A stretch of DNA of 46,839 nt from Pseudomonadota bacterium (lineage in GTDB: Bacteria; Pseudomonadota; Alphaproteobacteria; Rhizobiales; Hyphomicrobiaceae). This document shows positions 24,692-36,575 of this stretch, piece after piece (positions within the stretch are counted from its first letter, which is position 1; the number at the start of each line of letters is the position of its first letter). Under the pieces are notes generated by a model. That model did not search any database. It was not told the origin of the DNA and saw only the letters and a program-made list of their open reading frames with translations. The position numbers and the translations under genes were made by a program. The stretch spans positions 1 through 46,839 of the forward strand of contig JAFAFW010000030.1 of NCBI GenBank assembly GCA_023423275.1, read 5' to 3'.

Positions 24692-25309
24692 TTATGGACG
24701 GCGCGCGGTGGCGAGCATCAGTCCGCCCAGCAAAAGCAGGATGCCGGACACGCCGTCAAGCACTCTTAGCCGCCGGCCTGAGAACACACCGCGCATATAG
24801 GCGACGGCAACTGTATAGATGGCGTCCGCCGCGCCGATAACAGCGACGAACGTGACGGCCAGCAGAGTCAACTGAAACGGCACGTCACCGGAGGCATCGA
24901 CGAACTGAGGCAGGAAGGCACCGAGAAACAGGAGCACCTTCGGATTGCTCAGGCTGACCGTCAGCGCCTGCAAAAACTGACTGCGGCCGCTGACCGCTTT
25001 CACCTGAAATACGGGAGCACCCTCCCACGCTTGTTTCAGACGCTGGAAGCCGAGCCATGCCAGATAGACCGCGCCGATCCAGCGGATGACGTCGAACCAT
25101 TCCGACATGAACACCATCAGGGATGTCATGCCGAGCGCGGCGGCGAGCACCAGAGCCGAAAGCCCCGTCAGGTTGCCGGCAAGCGTCCACAATCCGCCGC
25201 TGAGGCCGCTGGAAGACACGTTGGCGAGGATCAGGGCCATCATCGGCCCAGGGGTCCAGGCCAGAAGCCAACACGCACCGATGAAGATCAGAAACACCTC
25301 GGTGGACAT
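24692..25309 (-). CDS. LysE/RhtB-family amino-acid exporter
   Basis: The 205-residue protein has six hydrophobic segments and the family N-terminal motif WTPGPMMALILANVSSSG. GAVYLAWLGFQRLKQAW near residue 78 and NPKVLLFLGAFLPQF near residue 123 are the two other conserved LysE/RhtB blocks. It would export an amino acid or related compound across the inner membrane by proton exchange. It starts 23 bases after the gyrA stop on the same strand and could be read through from gyrA. The substrate is unknown. Confidence 0.92.
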   Translation of the reverse strand: MSTEVFLIFIGACWLLAWTPGPMMALILANVSSSGLSGGLWTLAGNLTGLSALVLAAALGMTSLMVFMSEWFDVIRWIGAVYLAWLGFQRLKQAWEGAPVFQVKAVSGRSQFLQALTVSLSNPKVLLFLGAFLPQFVDASGDVPFQLTLLAVTFVAVIGAADAIYTVAVAYMRGVFSGRRLRVLDGVSGILLLLGGLMLATARRP

Positions 25310-25332
25310 GCTGGCTTCCTCAATCGCGCGGA

Positions 25333-28110
<2,778 letters not shown>

Positions 28111-28171
28111 CTTTCCACACGAAAACGCACGCCGTCATGGCGCGCGTTTCAGTGAATTTCGAGTGGTTTGA

Positions 28172-28200
28172 ATTATAGCCCTCCACCCTGCTCAACTCAA
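28172..28200 (-). promoter_or_regulatory. Sigma70-type promoter of gyrA
   Basis: On the minus strand TTGAGT (28195-28200) and a perfect TATAAT (28172-28177) are separated by exactly 17 bases, about 60 bases upstream of the gyrA start. This is the best sigma70 match I found in the window. Confidence 0.8.
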
Positions 28201-28342
28201 CGCGCGCGAGGCCCGAAAACGCCGTCTTTTCCCCAGTTGAGGCCTGATCTGACGGGCTTTTTCCCGGTCGCGACACCGCGCCGCTGCCGCTTTCGTCCAA
28301 CCTGGGGGCTTTGCGGTGGCCAATCCGGTCGGATAGGCTGCC

Positions 28343-29170
28343 GTGGCGGCGCAAAAGCCCCCACGGGTGGGGGCCAAAACCGTGGGACAACTCGGCTCCA
28401 ATGCTGTCTTGAAGGTGGCTTTGGGCTGCAATCTGGCTATTGCGATAGCCAAACTCATCGCCGCGGCCTGGACCGGCTCGTCAGCGATGCTGGCGGAGAC
28501 GGTGCACTCTCTGGTTGCGGTCTGCTGGCTGGCCCTTCTGCTCGACGGAAGGGAACAGCCGGAAGCGGCCATCGGCCCAAGTCCGTCCGATCGTCAGGAC
28601 AAAGGCGTCAACTTCTGGATTTTCGTCGTGCCCGTACTGCTGTTTGCGTTTGGCGCCGGTGTCTCGATCAATGAGGGCCTTCACGGTCTGACAGGCCGGG
28701 GAGCGATCGTCGAACCGGTTTTGAACCTGTTCATTCTGCTTGGCGCCGCAGCGGTCATATCCCTGCCGGCCTGGAAGGCGTTCGAGGGTACGGCCTCGCC
28801 GCGGGAGATCATTTCCCCGCCGGCCTGTGCCGAAGACCCCGTGATGGACAGCCTTCGCGTCCAAAGCCTGGCCGCCTTAGCCGGCCTGTTCGTCGCCTTC
28901 TCAGGGCTCGGATTGGCTTATGGTCTCGATGTGCCGAGTGCCGATGGTCTCGCCGCGATCGGCGTCGGTCTCGTTCAGATCGCCGTGGCCGCCCTCGCTG
29001 CGATTGGTTTGAAGCGCGTTCTGAGCCCGGACATCCTGGAACCGGCCAAGAGGCCGGTGTCTCTCGAAACAACGATGCCGGTTATGCTTCCTGAGCCGCT
29101 GCAACCGCCAGCACCAAAGAAAAACCACCCTCCGCCGCGGGCAAAGGGTGGTAAAAAACGTCGTCGCTGA
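28343..29170 (+). CDS. Cation-diffusion-facilitator-like membrane protein lacking metal ligands
   Basis: The 275-residue protein follows the cation diffusion facilitator plan: ALGCNLAIAIAKLIAAAWTGSSAMLAETVHSL near residues 26-57, GVNFWIFVVPVLLFAFGAGVSINEG near 88-112, then three more membrane segments and DVPSADGLAAIGVGL near 196. The metal sites appear lost: the HSLVD motif reads HSLVA (Ala59), the HPFGHG-type loop is absent, and the EDSAAL motif of helix 5 reads QSLAAL. It ends with a basic Lys/Arg tail. It begins with GTG at 28343 and has no strong ribosome binding site. It is divergent from gyrA and converges on gltA. It is unlikely to transport metal in the usual way. Confidence 0.7.
   Translation: MAAQKPPRVGAKTVGQLGSNAVLKVALGCNLAIAIAKLIAAAWTGSSAMLAETVHSLVAVCWLALLLDGREQPEAAIGPSPSDRQDKGVNFWIFVVPVLLFAFGAGVSINEGLHGLTGRGAIVEPVLNLFILLGAAAVISLPAWKAFEGTASPREIISPPACAEDPVMDSLRVQSLAALAGLFVAFSGLGLAYGLDVPSADGLAAIGVGLVQIAVAALAAIGLKRVLSPDILEPAKRPVSLETTMPVMLPEPLQPPAPKKNHPPPRAKGGKKRRR
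29124..29152 (-). terminator. gltA terminator embedded in the convergent coding sequence
   Basis: ACCACCCT pairs with its complement across a 13-base loop. Read on the minus strand, the stem is followed by TTTTTCTTT, a good intrinsic terminator for leftward gltA, whose stop is 22 bases before it. The whole element lies inside the last codons of the opposite-strand CDF-like gene. Confidence 0.75.
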
Positions 29171-29173
29171 AGA

Positions 29174-30481
29174 TCAGCCGCGCGATTCGATCGGTGTGTA
29201 ATCGCGCTTGGTGGCGCCGATATAGAGCTGGCGCGGACGACCGATCTTCTGCTCCGGATCCTCGATCATTTCCTTCCACTGCGCGATCCAGCCGACAGTG
29301 CGAGCCACGGCGAACAGCACAGTGAACATCGACGTCGGGAACCCCAGTGCCTTAAGAGTGATGCCCGAGTAGAAGTCGATGTTCGGATAGAGTTTCTTCT
29401 CGACGAAATAATCGTCCTCGAGTGCGATCCGCTCCAGTTCCAGGGCGACCTTGAGCAGCGGATCGTTCTTCAAACCGAGCGAGTCGAGCACCTCGTGCGT
29501 CGTCTTCTGCATCACCCGCGCGCGCGGATCGTAGTTCTTGTAGACGCGATGGCCGAAGCCCATCAGGCGGAAGCCCGAGCTCTTGTCCTTGGCCTTCGCA
29601 ATGTACTCCGGAATGCGATCAACGGAGCCGATTTCCTGCAGCATGTTGAGTGCCGCTTCGTTCGCGCCGCCGTGTGCGGGCCCCCACAGGCAGGCAATGC
29701 CGGCCGCGATGCAGGCGAACGGATTGGCGCCGGAGGAACCCGCGAGCCGCACCGTGGAGGTCGAGGCATTCTGCTCGTGGTCGGCGTGCAGGATGAAAAT
29801 GCGATCCAGAGCGCGCGCCAGAACCGGATTCGGCACGTAAGGCTCGCACGGAACCGCAAAACACATCTGCAGGAAGTTGGCGGTGTAATCGAGGTCGTTG
29901 CGCGGGTACACGAACGGCTGGCCGATCGAATACTTGTATGCCATCGCCGCGATGGTCGGCATCTTCGCGATCATGCGGTGCGATGCGATCATCCGCTGGT
30001 TCGGATCGTTGATGTCGGTGGAGTCGTGATAGAAGGCCGACAATGCGCCGACCGTTCCCACCATGATGGCCATGGGATGCGCATCGCGGCGGAAGCCGGT
30101 GAAGAACCGGGTCATCTGCTCGTGCACCATGGTGTGGTGCGTGATGGTGTCGTTGAAGGTCTCGAGCTGCTTTGCTGTCGGCAGGTCGCCGTTCAGCAGA
30201 AGATTGCAGACCTCGATGAACGACGAATTCTCAGCCAGCTGTTCGATCGGATAGCCGCGATAGAGCAGGGTGCCCTCATCGCCGTCGATATAGGTGATCT
30301 TCGACGAACAGTTCGCGGTCGACGTGAAACCGGGGTCGTAGGTGAAACAGTCGGTCTCGCGATAGAGGCGCCCGACGTCGATGACATCCGGACCGATGGA
30401 CCCTGATCGAACCGGCAAACTCACCTGCTTGCCGTTTTGATTAAGGGTCACGGCCTTGCCCGCGCTGTCGTGCACGTTCAT
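29174..30481 (-). CDS. gltA: Citrate synthase
   Basis: GltA condenses oxaloacetate and acetyl-CoA to citrate. The product is a 435-residue type II (hexameric, NADH-sensitive type) citrate synthase. It has the N-terminal DPGFTSTANCSSKITYIDGDEG typical of Gram-negative enzymes, the active-site histidines in LHADHEQNASTSTVRL and GPAHGGANEAAL, and MGFGHRVYKNYDPRA. The ATG at 30481 is chosen because AAGGA lies six bases upstream; the ATG at 30487 abuts that site. A TATAAT box on this strand at 30553-30558 may belong to its promoter. The terminator is at 29124-29152. Confidence 0.98.
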   Translation of the reverse strand: MNVHDSAGKAVTLNQNGKQVSLPVRSGSIGPDVIDVGRLYRETDCFTYDPGFTSTANCSSKITYIDGDEGTLLYRGYPIEQLAENSSFIEVCNLLLNGDLPTAKQLETFNDTITHHTMVHEQMTRFFTGFRRDAHPMAIMVGTVGALSAFYHDSTDINDPNQRMIASHRMIAKMPTIAAMAYKYSIGQPFVYPRNDLDYTANFLQMCFAVPCEPYVPNPVLARALDRIFILHADHEQNASTSTVRLAGSSGANPFACIAAGIACLWGPAHGGANEAALNMLQEIGSVDRIPEYIAKAKDKSSGFRLMGFGHRVYKNYDPRARVMQKTTHEVLDSLGLKNDPLLKVALELERIALEDDYFVEKKLYPNIDFYSGITLKALGFPTSMFTVLFAVARTVGWIAQWKEMIEDPEQKIGRPRQLYIGATKRDYTPIESRG

Positions 30482-30552
30482 GGGCATTCCTTTCGATCGT
30501 CTCGACGTTGAAAGGCCGGGGGGACCGGGTCACGGCCGGCCTTGTGCAGTGC

Positions 30553-30558
30553 ATTATA
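30553..30558 (-). promoter_or_regulatory. Likely -10 element of gltA
   Basis: A perfect TATAAT on the minus strand lies about 70 bases before the gltA start. No convincing -35 hexamer occurs at 16-18 bases, so an activator may be needed or the match may be chance. Confidence 0.4.
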
Positions 30559-30691
30559 GATTTGCAGCCTCTGCCTATTACACAATCGCCCCTGCGACAA
30601 GACGGCTCGCTCTAAAAAAGACGAGAGAACAACGGGCTCATATGCGCGGTTAGCATATCTCGCGATCCAGCCGTTCCGCGCCCTGGGCGAT

Positions 30692-32122
30692 CTAGTGCGG
30701 TGCGGCCTGATCGCGGACTCTGGCCAGGGCCTCGTCGCGGCCGAGGATGGCCATGACGTCGAATACCGGCGGAGACACGGCCCTTCCAGTGAGTGCAGCG
30801 CGCAATGGCTGCGCGACACCGCCCAGTTTCGCGCCCGTCTCTTCGGCGAACCGCCGGACCTCTGCCTCGATCTCGGAGGCGGTCCACGCGACAGCCTGAA
30901 GCCGCGGTAACAATGTAGTTAACATCGCCCGCGCATCGGCTGTCAGCAGCTTCGATGCTTTCTCATCGCAGTCGAGAGGGCGCTGGATGATGAGGTAGGA
31001 TGCACCCTCGACCAGATCCTTCAGCGTCTTGGCGCGCGGTTTCAGGCCGGGAAGTGCGGCCGCAAGCTTGTCCCATCCGACAGCCGCGAACCTGGAAGCC
31101 AGATCCGCCCCGCCCTCCATCTCCGGTAGCGCCTGCTGAATCCGGTCGAGCAACTCGTCGTCCGGCGTTTGGCGGATGTAGTGACCGTTCAGATCTTCCA
31201 GCTTCGCGAAGTCGAAGCGGGCGGCCGAACGTCCCACGCCGTCGAGATCGAACCATTCGATCATCTGATCGAGCGTCATGATCTCGTCGTTGCCGTGGCT
31301 CCAGCCCAGGCGAACCAGATAATTGCGCAACGCCGCCGGCAGATAGCCCATCGCCCGGTAGGCTTCGACACCGAGCGCACCGTGCCGCTTCGACAGCTTT
31401 GCGCCATCCGGACCATGGATCAGCGGCACATGCGCAAAGGACGGGACATCCCAGTCGAGACCGCGATAGATCTGCGTCTGCCGCGCAGCATTCGTCAGGT
31501 GATCGACACCGCGGATCACATGCGTGACGCCCATGTCGTGGTCATCGACCACGACCGCGAGATTGTAGGTCGGCGTACCATCGCTGCGCAGGATGATGAG
31601 ATCGTCCAGGTTCTCGTTCTGGAAGACAACGCGTCCCTGCACTTGATCGTCGATCACCGTCTCTCCGGTGCGCGGCGTCCTCAGCCGGATTGCCGGTCTG
31701 ACACCTGCAGGCGCTTCAGAGGGATCGCGGTCGCGCCACATGCCGTTGTAGATCGGCGGCTTGCCTTGTGCCTCCGCGTTCTTGCGCATGGCGTCCAGGT
31801 CCTCCGGGGTACAATAGCAGCGATAGGCGTTGCCTCGCTTCAGCAGCTCCTCGACAGCCTCGCGATGCCGGTCGACGCGCTGAAACTGCATGACGGGCTC
31901 GCCGTCCCAATCGAGCTCCAGCCATTTCAATCCGTCCAGGATTGCCGTGATCGCCGCATCCGTCGAGCGCTGGCGGTCGGTATCCTCGATGCGCAGCAGA
32001 AACGATCCACCCGTATGCTTTGCATAAAGCCAATTGAACAAGGCTGTGCGTGCGCCGCCGATATGCAGGAAGCCGGTCGGCGATGGGGCGAATCGGGTGA
32101 CGATCTTCGGTTTCGTGCTCAC
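30692..32122 (-). CDS. gltX: Glutamyl-tRNA synthetase
   Basis: GltX charges tRNA with glutamate. The 476-residue class I synthetase has the HIGH-type motif FLHIGGARTALFN at residues 18-30 and the KMSKS-type motif AKLSKRHG near residue 240. Other family blocks include RIEDTDRQRS and DDHDMGVTHVIRGVDHL. The C-terminal anticodon-binding domain is complete and ends ARVRDQAAPH. It is divergent from comEC and lies upstream of gltA on the same strand with a 204-base gap. No second gltX copy is in the window. Confidence 0.97.
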   Translation of the reverse strand: MSTKPKIVTRFAPSPTGFLHIGGARTALFNWLYAKHTGGSFLLRIEDTDRQRSTDAAITAILDGLKWLELDWDGEPVMQFQRVDRHREAVEELLKRGNAYRCYCTPEDLDAMRKNAEAQGKPPIYNGMWRDRDPSEAPAGVRPAIRLRTPRTGETVIDDQVQGRVVFQNENLDDLIILRSDGTPTYNLAVVVDDHDMGVTHVIRGVDHLTNAARQTQIYRGLDWDVPSFAHVPLIHGPDGAKLSKRHGALGVEAYRAMGYLPAALRNYLVRLGWSHGNDEIMTLDQMIEWFDLDGVGRSAARFDFAKLEDLNGHYIRQTPDDELLDRIQQALPEMEGGADLASRFAAVGWDKLAAALPGLKPRAKTLKDLVEGASYLIIQRPLDCDEKASKLLTADARAMLTTLLPRLQAVAWTASEIEAEVRRFAEETGAKLGGVAQPLRAALTGRAVSPPVFDVMAILGRDEALARVRDQAAPH

Positions 32123-32227
32123 GGTGCCGTTGCTCTTGAATTTGCGCTTGTCTCGAACAAGCAGATGATGTGTCGTGGGCGCGGTTTAGCACAGGCCTAC
32201 CGGGGGAGTAAGCGGGGCGGGGGCTGT

Positions 32228-34540
32228 TTGAGCGTTGAAGCGGCAGGCACGACTGCGGTCGACGGCGAAACTCGTTCGGCCACGGCGCGCGGGGAGACAC
32301 GCGCTGCCCGGTGGGCGCACGAGCTTGCCCAGCTCTTCGTCGCAGAGCAGGACCGCTGGTTCCTCTGGAGTCCCGTTCTCTTCGGCATCGGCATCCTGGC
32401 GTACTTCCGCTTGTCCGCCGAGCCACCGCTGATCGCAGCACTCATGCCGTTGCCCGCCGCGCTTGTTCTGGCGACGGTCTGGCGCCGCGGGCTCGCTGCT
32501 ACGCTTATCGCGAGCTGTGTACTCGCCCTGTCGGCGGGATTCGTTGTGGCGAAGCTGCGCACGCTGTGGATCGCCGCTCCGGTTCTGGAACGCCAGATGT
32601 ACGGCGTCGATGTCGCCGGTTACGTCGAGAAAATCGAGCCGCGCCCCGGGCGCGGCCAGCGGTTGACCATCAGCGTTACGAAGCTGGGACGCCTCGCTGA
32701 CAGCGACCGTCCACGTCGCGTCCGCGTCCGGACGATCAGCACGCTGCCAGGGCTGCAACCTGGCGATGCCGTGCGTCTCAAGGCGACTCTGGCACCGCCT
32801 GCCTTGCCCGCTCTGCCGGGTGGCTATGACTTCGCTCGGTCCGCATGGTTTTCCGGTATCGGCGCCGTTGGCTACACGACCTCGCGCGCGAAGATCGACA
32901 GCACAGCCGGGCCGCCGCCCTGGCATCTCTCGACGCAAGCCGCGATCGGCCGGTTTCGGCAGGCGATAGGCGATCGCGTGATGGCGGCCCTGCCAGGAGA
33001 AAAGGGAGCCATCGCCACCGCGCTGATCACCGGCGAACGCGGTGCCATCAGCGATACCACCACGGATGCCTTCCGCGATTCCGGCTTGATCCACATCCTG
33101 TCCATTTCCGGACTGCACATGGTGATCATGGCGGGAGCGGTGTTCTTTTCGACGCGCATTCTGCTGGCGCTTTTCCCGGCGGTTGCGCTGCGCCATCCGA
33201 TCAAAAAGTGGGCCGCCCTGATGGCCATCGTCGGGGCGCTTGGCTATCTGCTCATCTCGGGCAGCTCCTACCCGACCGTCAGGGCCTGGATCACGGTGAC
33301 GATCGTCTTCCTCGCCGTGTTGCTCGACCGTCCGGCGATCGCGCTGCGCAACGTGGCTCTGGCGGCGCTGTTTGTCATGGTGCTGGTGCCGGAAAGCATG
33401 TTCGATGCCGGTTTCCAGATGTCGTTCGCCGCGGTGGTCGCCCTGGTTGCGGCCTACGAGGCCATCCGCGAAAGATCCGAACGCCGGCGCGGGCAGCAGG
33501 CTGCCCCATTCGGGCCGGCGCTGGCCACGTTGCTGTTCTTCGGCGGCATCATGCTGACAACACTGGTCGCCAGCGCTGCCGTTGCACCGTTCTCCGCCTA
33601 CCATTTCCACAAAAGTCAGCAGTTCGCGATCCTGGCCAACCTGATCGCAATTCCGATCTGCAACTTCGTCGTGATGCCTGCGGCCCTGGCCAGTCTTATC
33701 GCGATGCCCCTGGGGCTCGAGCAGCTCCCGCTGTGGCTCATGGGAGCGGGGATCGACGGCATGGTGTGGTGCGCCTACGCGGTCGCACGGTTGCCGGGAG
33801 CGGTGGGGCACATTCCGGCATTCTCGGAGCTGGCCTTCTCTTTGATGGTTCTGGGAGGACTTTGGCTCTGTCTGTGGCGGGGGCGCTGGCGGTATCTCGG
33901 CATCGGTGGGTTGGCCGCAGGGTTGGCCCTGACGCCCGTCAGAAACTGGCCGGATATTCTCATCGGTGATGATGCGCGGCTGGTTGCGGTGCGCGGGGAA
34001 CAGCAGCGGTTGAACACGCCGCGATGGTCCGGATCGCGCTATGAGCTTGAGCGCTGGCTGGAATCGGAAGGTGACGATCGCACAGCCCGGCAGGCGTCAT
34101 CCGGCACTGGGTTCCGATGTGATTCGGTCGGCTGCACGGCCCGCGTGAAAGGCAAAACGGTCGCGATTGCCCGGCATGCGGCCGCGCTTGTCGATGATTG
34201 CGCCGAGGCCGACATTCTCGTGATTGGATTTCCCAAGCCGCGCGATTGCCAGCCGTCCGGCCCCGTTCTCGACTTTTACAAGGTGCGCGATCGCGGAACC
34301 CACGCGATTACGATTGATAACGGCGTCCATGTCACGAGCGCCGAAGACCTCCGCGGCGACCGGCCCTGGTCGCGCCCGGAGCGCGCGTTCAAACGTTCCC
34401 GTCCCGAGGTCATTCAGCATCCGACACGGACATCCACATTTGCCGCGCCCGTCGACCTGACCGAGGCACCACGTGATATCCGTCCGGAAATCGAGGATGA
34501 AGAAGAGGCAGGCTCACGCGAGCCCGATACCGGTCAATAA
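32228..34540 (+). CDS. comEC: ComEC/Rec2-family DNA uptake membrane protein
   Basis: ComEC forms the inner-membrane channel for single-stranded DNA uptake. The ~770-residue product has an N-terminal DUF4131-like region (MYGVDVAGYVEKIEPRPGRGQRLTI segments), the Competence-domain core near residue 260-520 with HILSISGLHMVIMAG and SSYPTVRAWI, and about ten membrane segments. The C-terminus has no HxHxDH metallo-beta-lactamase motif, so the nuclease domain is missing or degenerate, as in many alphaproteobacteria. The start is uncertain: TTG at 32228 or ATG at 32165. The frame is open far upstream, antisense to gltX. Its end overlaps convergent lexA by seven bases. Confidence 0.9.
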   Translation: MSVEAAGTTAVDGETRSATARGETRAARWAHELAQLFVAEQDRWFLWSPVLFGIGILAYFRLSAEPPLIAALMPLPAALVLATVWRRGLAATLIASCVLALSAGFVVAKLRTLWIAAPVLERQMYGVDVAGYVEKIEPRPGRGQRLTISVTKLGRLADSDRPRRVRVRTISTLPGLQPGDAVRLKATLAPPALPALPGGYDFARSAWFSGIGAVGYTTSRAKIDSTAGPPPWHLSTQAAIGRFRQAIGDRVMAALPGEKGAIATALITGERGAISDTTTDAFRDSGLIHILSISGLHMVIMAGAVFFSTRILLALFPAVALRHPIKKWAALMAIVGALGYLLISGSSYPTVRAWITVTIVFLAVLLDRPAIALRNVALAALFVMVLVPESMFDAGFQMSFAAVVALVAAYEAIRERSERRRGQQAAPFGPALATLLFFGGIMLTTLVASAAVAPFSAYHFHKSQQFAILANLIAIPICNFVVMPAALASLIAMPLGLEQLPLWLMGAGIDGMVWCAYAVARLPGAVGHIPAFSELAFSLMVLGGLWLCLWRGRWRYLGIGGLAAGLALTPVRNWPDILIGDDARLVAVRGEQQRLNTPRWSGSRYELERWLESEGDDRTARQASSGTGFRCDSVGCTARVKGKTVAIARHAAALVDDCAEADILVIGFPKPRDCQPSGPVLDFYKVRDRGTHAITIDNGVHVTSAEDLRGDRPWSRPERAFKRSRPEVIQHPTRTSTFAAPVDLTEAPRDIRPEIEDEEEAGSREPDTGQ

Positions 34541-35241
34541 CGCCGGATGAGACCGACGAGCCGGCCCTGGATATCGATCTGATCCGGGCCGAAAATCCGC
34601 GTCTCGTAGCTGGGATTGGCGGCTTCCAGGGCAATCGCCGAGCCGCGCTTGCGCAGCCGCTTGAGGGTGGCTTCTTCTTTCTCCACCAGCGCGACGATGA
34701 TATCGCCGTTCTCGGCCGAATCGCAGCGCCGGATAATGACGATGTCGCCATCCTGGATACCCGCATCGACCATGGAATCGCCGCGCACTTCCAGCGCGAA
34801 ATGCTCACCGCTAGTCAGCAGATCCGGTGGGCAGGCAATATCCTGAGAGTGAGACTGGATCGCGCTGATCGGCACGCCGGCCGCGATCCTGCCCATGAGA
34901 GGGATCGACACGGTGCGGCTATCGATCATACTCGACGGCGGCAGCGCGAATTGTGGGTTCTTGCCGCGGCTGCCCTCAATGATGCTCGGCGTGAACCCTG
35001 AGCGCCGCGCATCCGATTGATCGGCATTTTCCGGCAGCTTAATGACTTCCAGCGCCCTGGCGCGATGCGGCAGGCGACGGATGAACCCGCGTTCCTCGAG
35101 TGCCGTGATGAGACGATGAATGCCGGACTTGGACTTCAAATCCAGCGCGTCCTTCATCTCGTCGAAGGACGGGGGGACACCCGTCTCCTGAAGGCGGGCG
35201 TGAACGAACAGCAACAGCTCTTTCTGTTTCTGTGTCAGCAT
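34534..35241 (-). CDS. lexA: LexA SOS repressor
   Basis: LexA represses SOS genes and cleaves itself when RecA is activated. The 235-residue protein has the N-terminal winged helix (MLTQKQKELLLFVHARLQE, DALDLKSKSGIHRLI), the cleavage site Ala121-Gly122 (GRIAAGVP), the catalytic Ser156 (RGDSMVDAG) and Lys194 (ATLKRL). The ATG at 35241 is used because homology begins there; the frame is open to 35295. An alphaproteobacterial SOS box lies upstream at 35315, consistent with autoregulation. It follows moeA on the same strand. Confidence 0.97.
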   Translation of the reverse strand: MLTQKQKELLLFVHARLQETGVPPSFDEMKDALDLKSKSGIHRLITALEERGFIRRLPHRARALEVIKLPENADQSDARRSGFTPSIIEGSRGKNPQFALPPSSMIDSRTVSIPLMGRIAAGVPISAIQSHSQDIACPPDLLTSGEHFALEVRGDSMVDAGIQDGDIVIIRRCDSAENGDIIVALVEKEEATLKRLRKRGSAIALEAANPSYETRIFGPDQIDIQGRLVGLIRRY

Positions 35242-35314
35242 CGATGTGGTGCCCCATTGCGTGCACGATCCGCACGTTCTCGATGGCCTGTACAAATCAT
35301 GAACAACGTTAGCC

Positions 35315-35329
35315 GTTCAGGACTTGTTC
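35315..35329 (-). promoter_or_regulatory. LexA (SOS) box, GAAC-N7-GAAC
   Basis: On the minus strand the sequence reads GAACAAGTCCTGAAC, an exact match to the alphaproteobacterial LexA site GAAC-N7-GAAC, 74 bases upstream of the lexA start. It indicates negative autoregulation. Confidence 0.85.
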
Positions 35330-35364
35330 TGCAAGTGGTTCGTGACGTTCTTGTGTTGATCGCC

Positions 35365-36570
35365 TCAAAAGTCGAGCCGGAGAACCCTCACGGGGGCCCC
35401 GACATCGAGCGGCGGCGCATGAGGTGCGCGCACCAGCAGCACGTCGGCGGAAGCGAGTGTCGCCAGCAACGAGCTGTCCTGGGATCGTGCGGGGCGCACC
35501 TGCAAGCTTCCGTCGGCGGTGTGCTCCAATGTTGCACGCATGTAGTGCTGGCGCGGTCCATTGACCTCTACAGGTTCCGCAAGAGGCACAGTGAGCGCGA
35601 CATCGTCCGTGTCTGGCAGGCCAAGCAGCGCGCGAAGATAGGGCACGAGAAAAACACGTGTGCAGATAATCGCCGAAACGGGATTGCCCGGCAGTCCGAA
35701 CACACGCTGCTGTCCCAACTTTCCGTGCAGCAATGGTTTTCCCGGCCGCATGTCGATCTTCCAGAAGGACAGCTCCATGCCGAGCTGTTCCAGCACGGGC
35801 CCAACCAGATCGTGATCGCCGACGGATGCGCCGCCGATCGTCACCAGCACGTCGGCCTCCCGAGCCTCGGAAATATGTTGCGCTAGGCTCTCCCGGGTGT
35901 CGCGCGCGATCCCTAAAAAGCGCGCCTCAGCGCCTGACTGGGTTACCAGCCCGGCAACGCCCAGTGGATTGGAACATACGATCTGGCCCGGCCCGGGCAG
36001 TGTTCCGGGCAGCACCAGTTCATCACCGGTTGCGAGTATGGCCACACGCGGCTTGCGGCGGACTTTGAGTTCGCCATGGCCCGCGGACGCCGCGAGCGTC
36101 AGTTCACGCGGTCCGAGCCGTCGCCCCGGGCTCAGCAGGACATCCGACTCGCGGAAATCGCCGCCGCGTGGGCGGATATTCTGGTTCGCCTGCGTGCCGC
36201 CTTCGCGGACCTCGACCTCGCCGTCAAACGCGGCCGTGTTCTCCTGGATGATCACCGTATCGGTATCCGCGGGAACCGGCGCTCCGGTGAAGATGCGAAC
36301 GGCCTCGCCCGAGCCGACGGCGCCGGAATAAGGATGACCGGCGGCGGATTGGCCGACAACACGCAAGCGAACCGGCAACCGGCTGAGATTCGCCGACCGA
36401 ATCGCATACCCATCCATCGCCGAGGAGTCGAACGGCGGTTGCGTCAGGCGCGCTGCCACGGGCTCGGCCAGAATGCGGCCTGCGGCTTCTGCGATCGATA
36501 CCGTTTCGGCCGGCATCACCCGGACGCCATCCAGGATTTTCGCCAGTGCCTCGTCGACGGAAAGGGCCAT
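35365..36570 (-). CDS. moeA: Molybdopterin molybdenumtransferase
   Basis: MoeA inserts molybdenum into molybdopterin to form the active cofactor. The 401-residue product has the N-terminal SVDEALAKIL, PPFDSSAMDGYAI and GEAVRIFTGAPVPADTDTVIIQE blocks, and the MoCF-fold motif VTIGGASVGDHDLV near residue 245. FGLPGNPVSAIICTRVFL follows near residue 290. The ATG at 36570 is preferred to the GTG at 36579 that overlaps the moaC stop. It is next to moaC, forming a molybdenum-cofactor pair downstream of trpC. Confidence 0.95.
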   Translation of the reverse strand: MALSVDEALAKILDGVRVMPAETVSIAEAAGRILAEPVAARLTQPPFDSSAMDGYAIRSANLSRLPVRLRVVGQSAAGHPYSGAVGSGEAVRIFTGAPVPADTDTVIIQENTAAFDGEVEVREGGTQANQNIRPRGGDFRESDVLLSPGRRLGPRELTLAASAGHGELKVRRKPRVAILATGDELVLPGTLPGPGQIVCSNPLGVAGLVTQSGAEARFLGIARDTRESLAQHISEAREADVLVTIGGASVGDHDLVGPVLEQLGMELSFWKIDMRPGKPLLHGKLGQQRVFGLPGNPVSAIICTRVFLVPYLRALLGLPDTDDVALTVPLAEPVEVNGPRQHYMRATLEHTADGSLQVRPARSQDSSLLATLASADVLLVRAPHAPPLDVGAPVRVLRLDF

Positions 36571-36575
36571 CCTGA

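Noticed and set aside
31169..32164. Open frame of about 330 codons upstream of comEC in the same frame, antisense to gltX
   Set aside because: It is a high-GC antisense shadow of gltX with no domain signature; comEC homology starts only after 32.2 kb.
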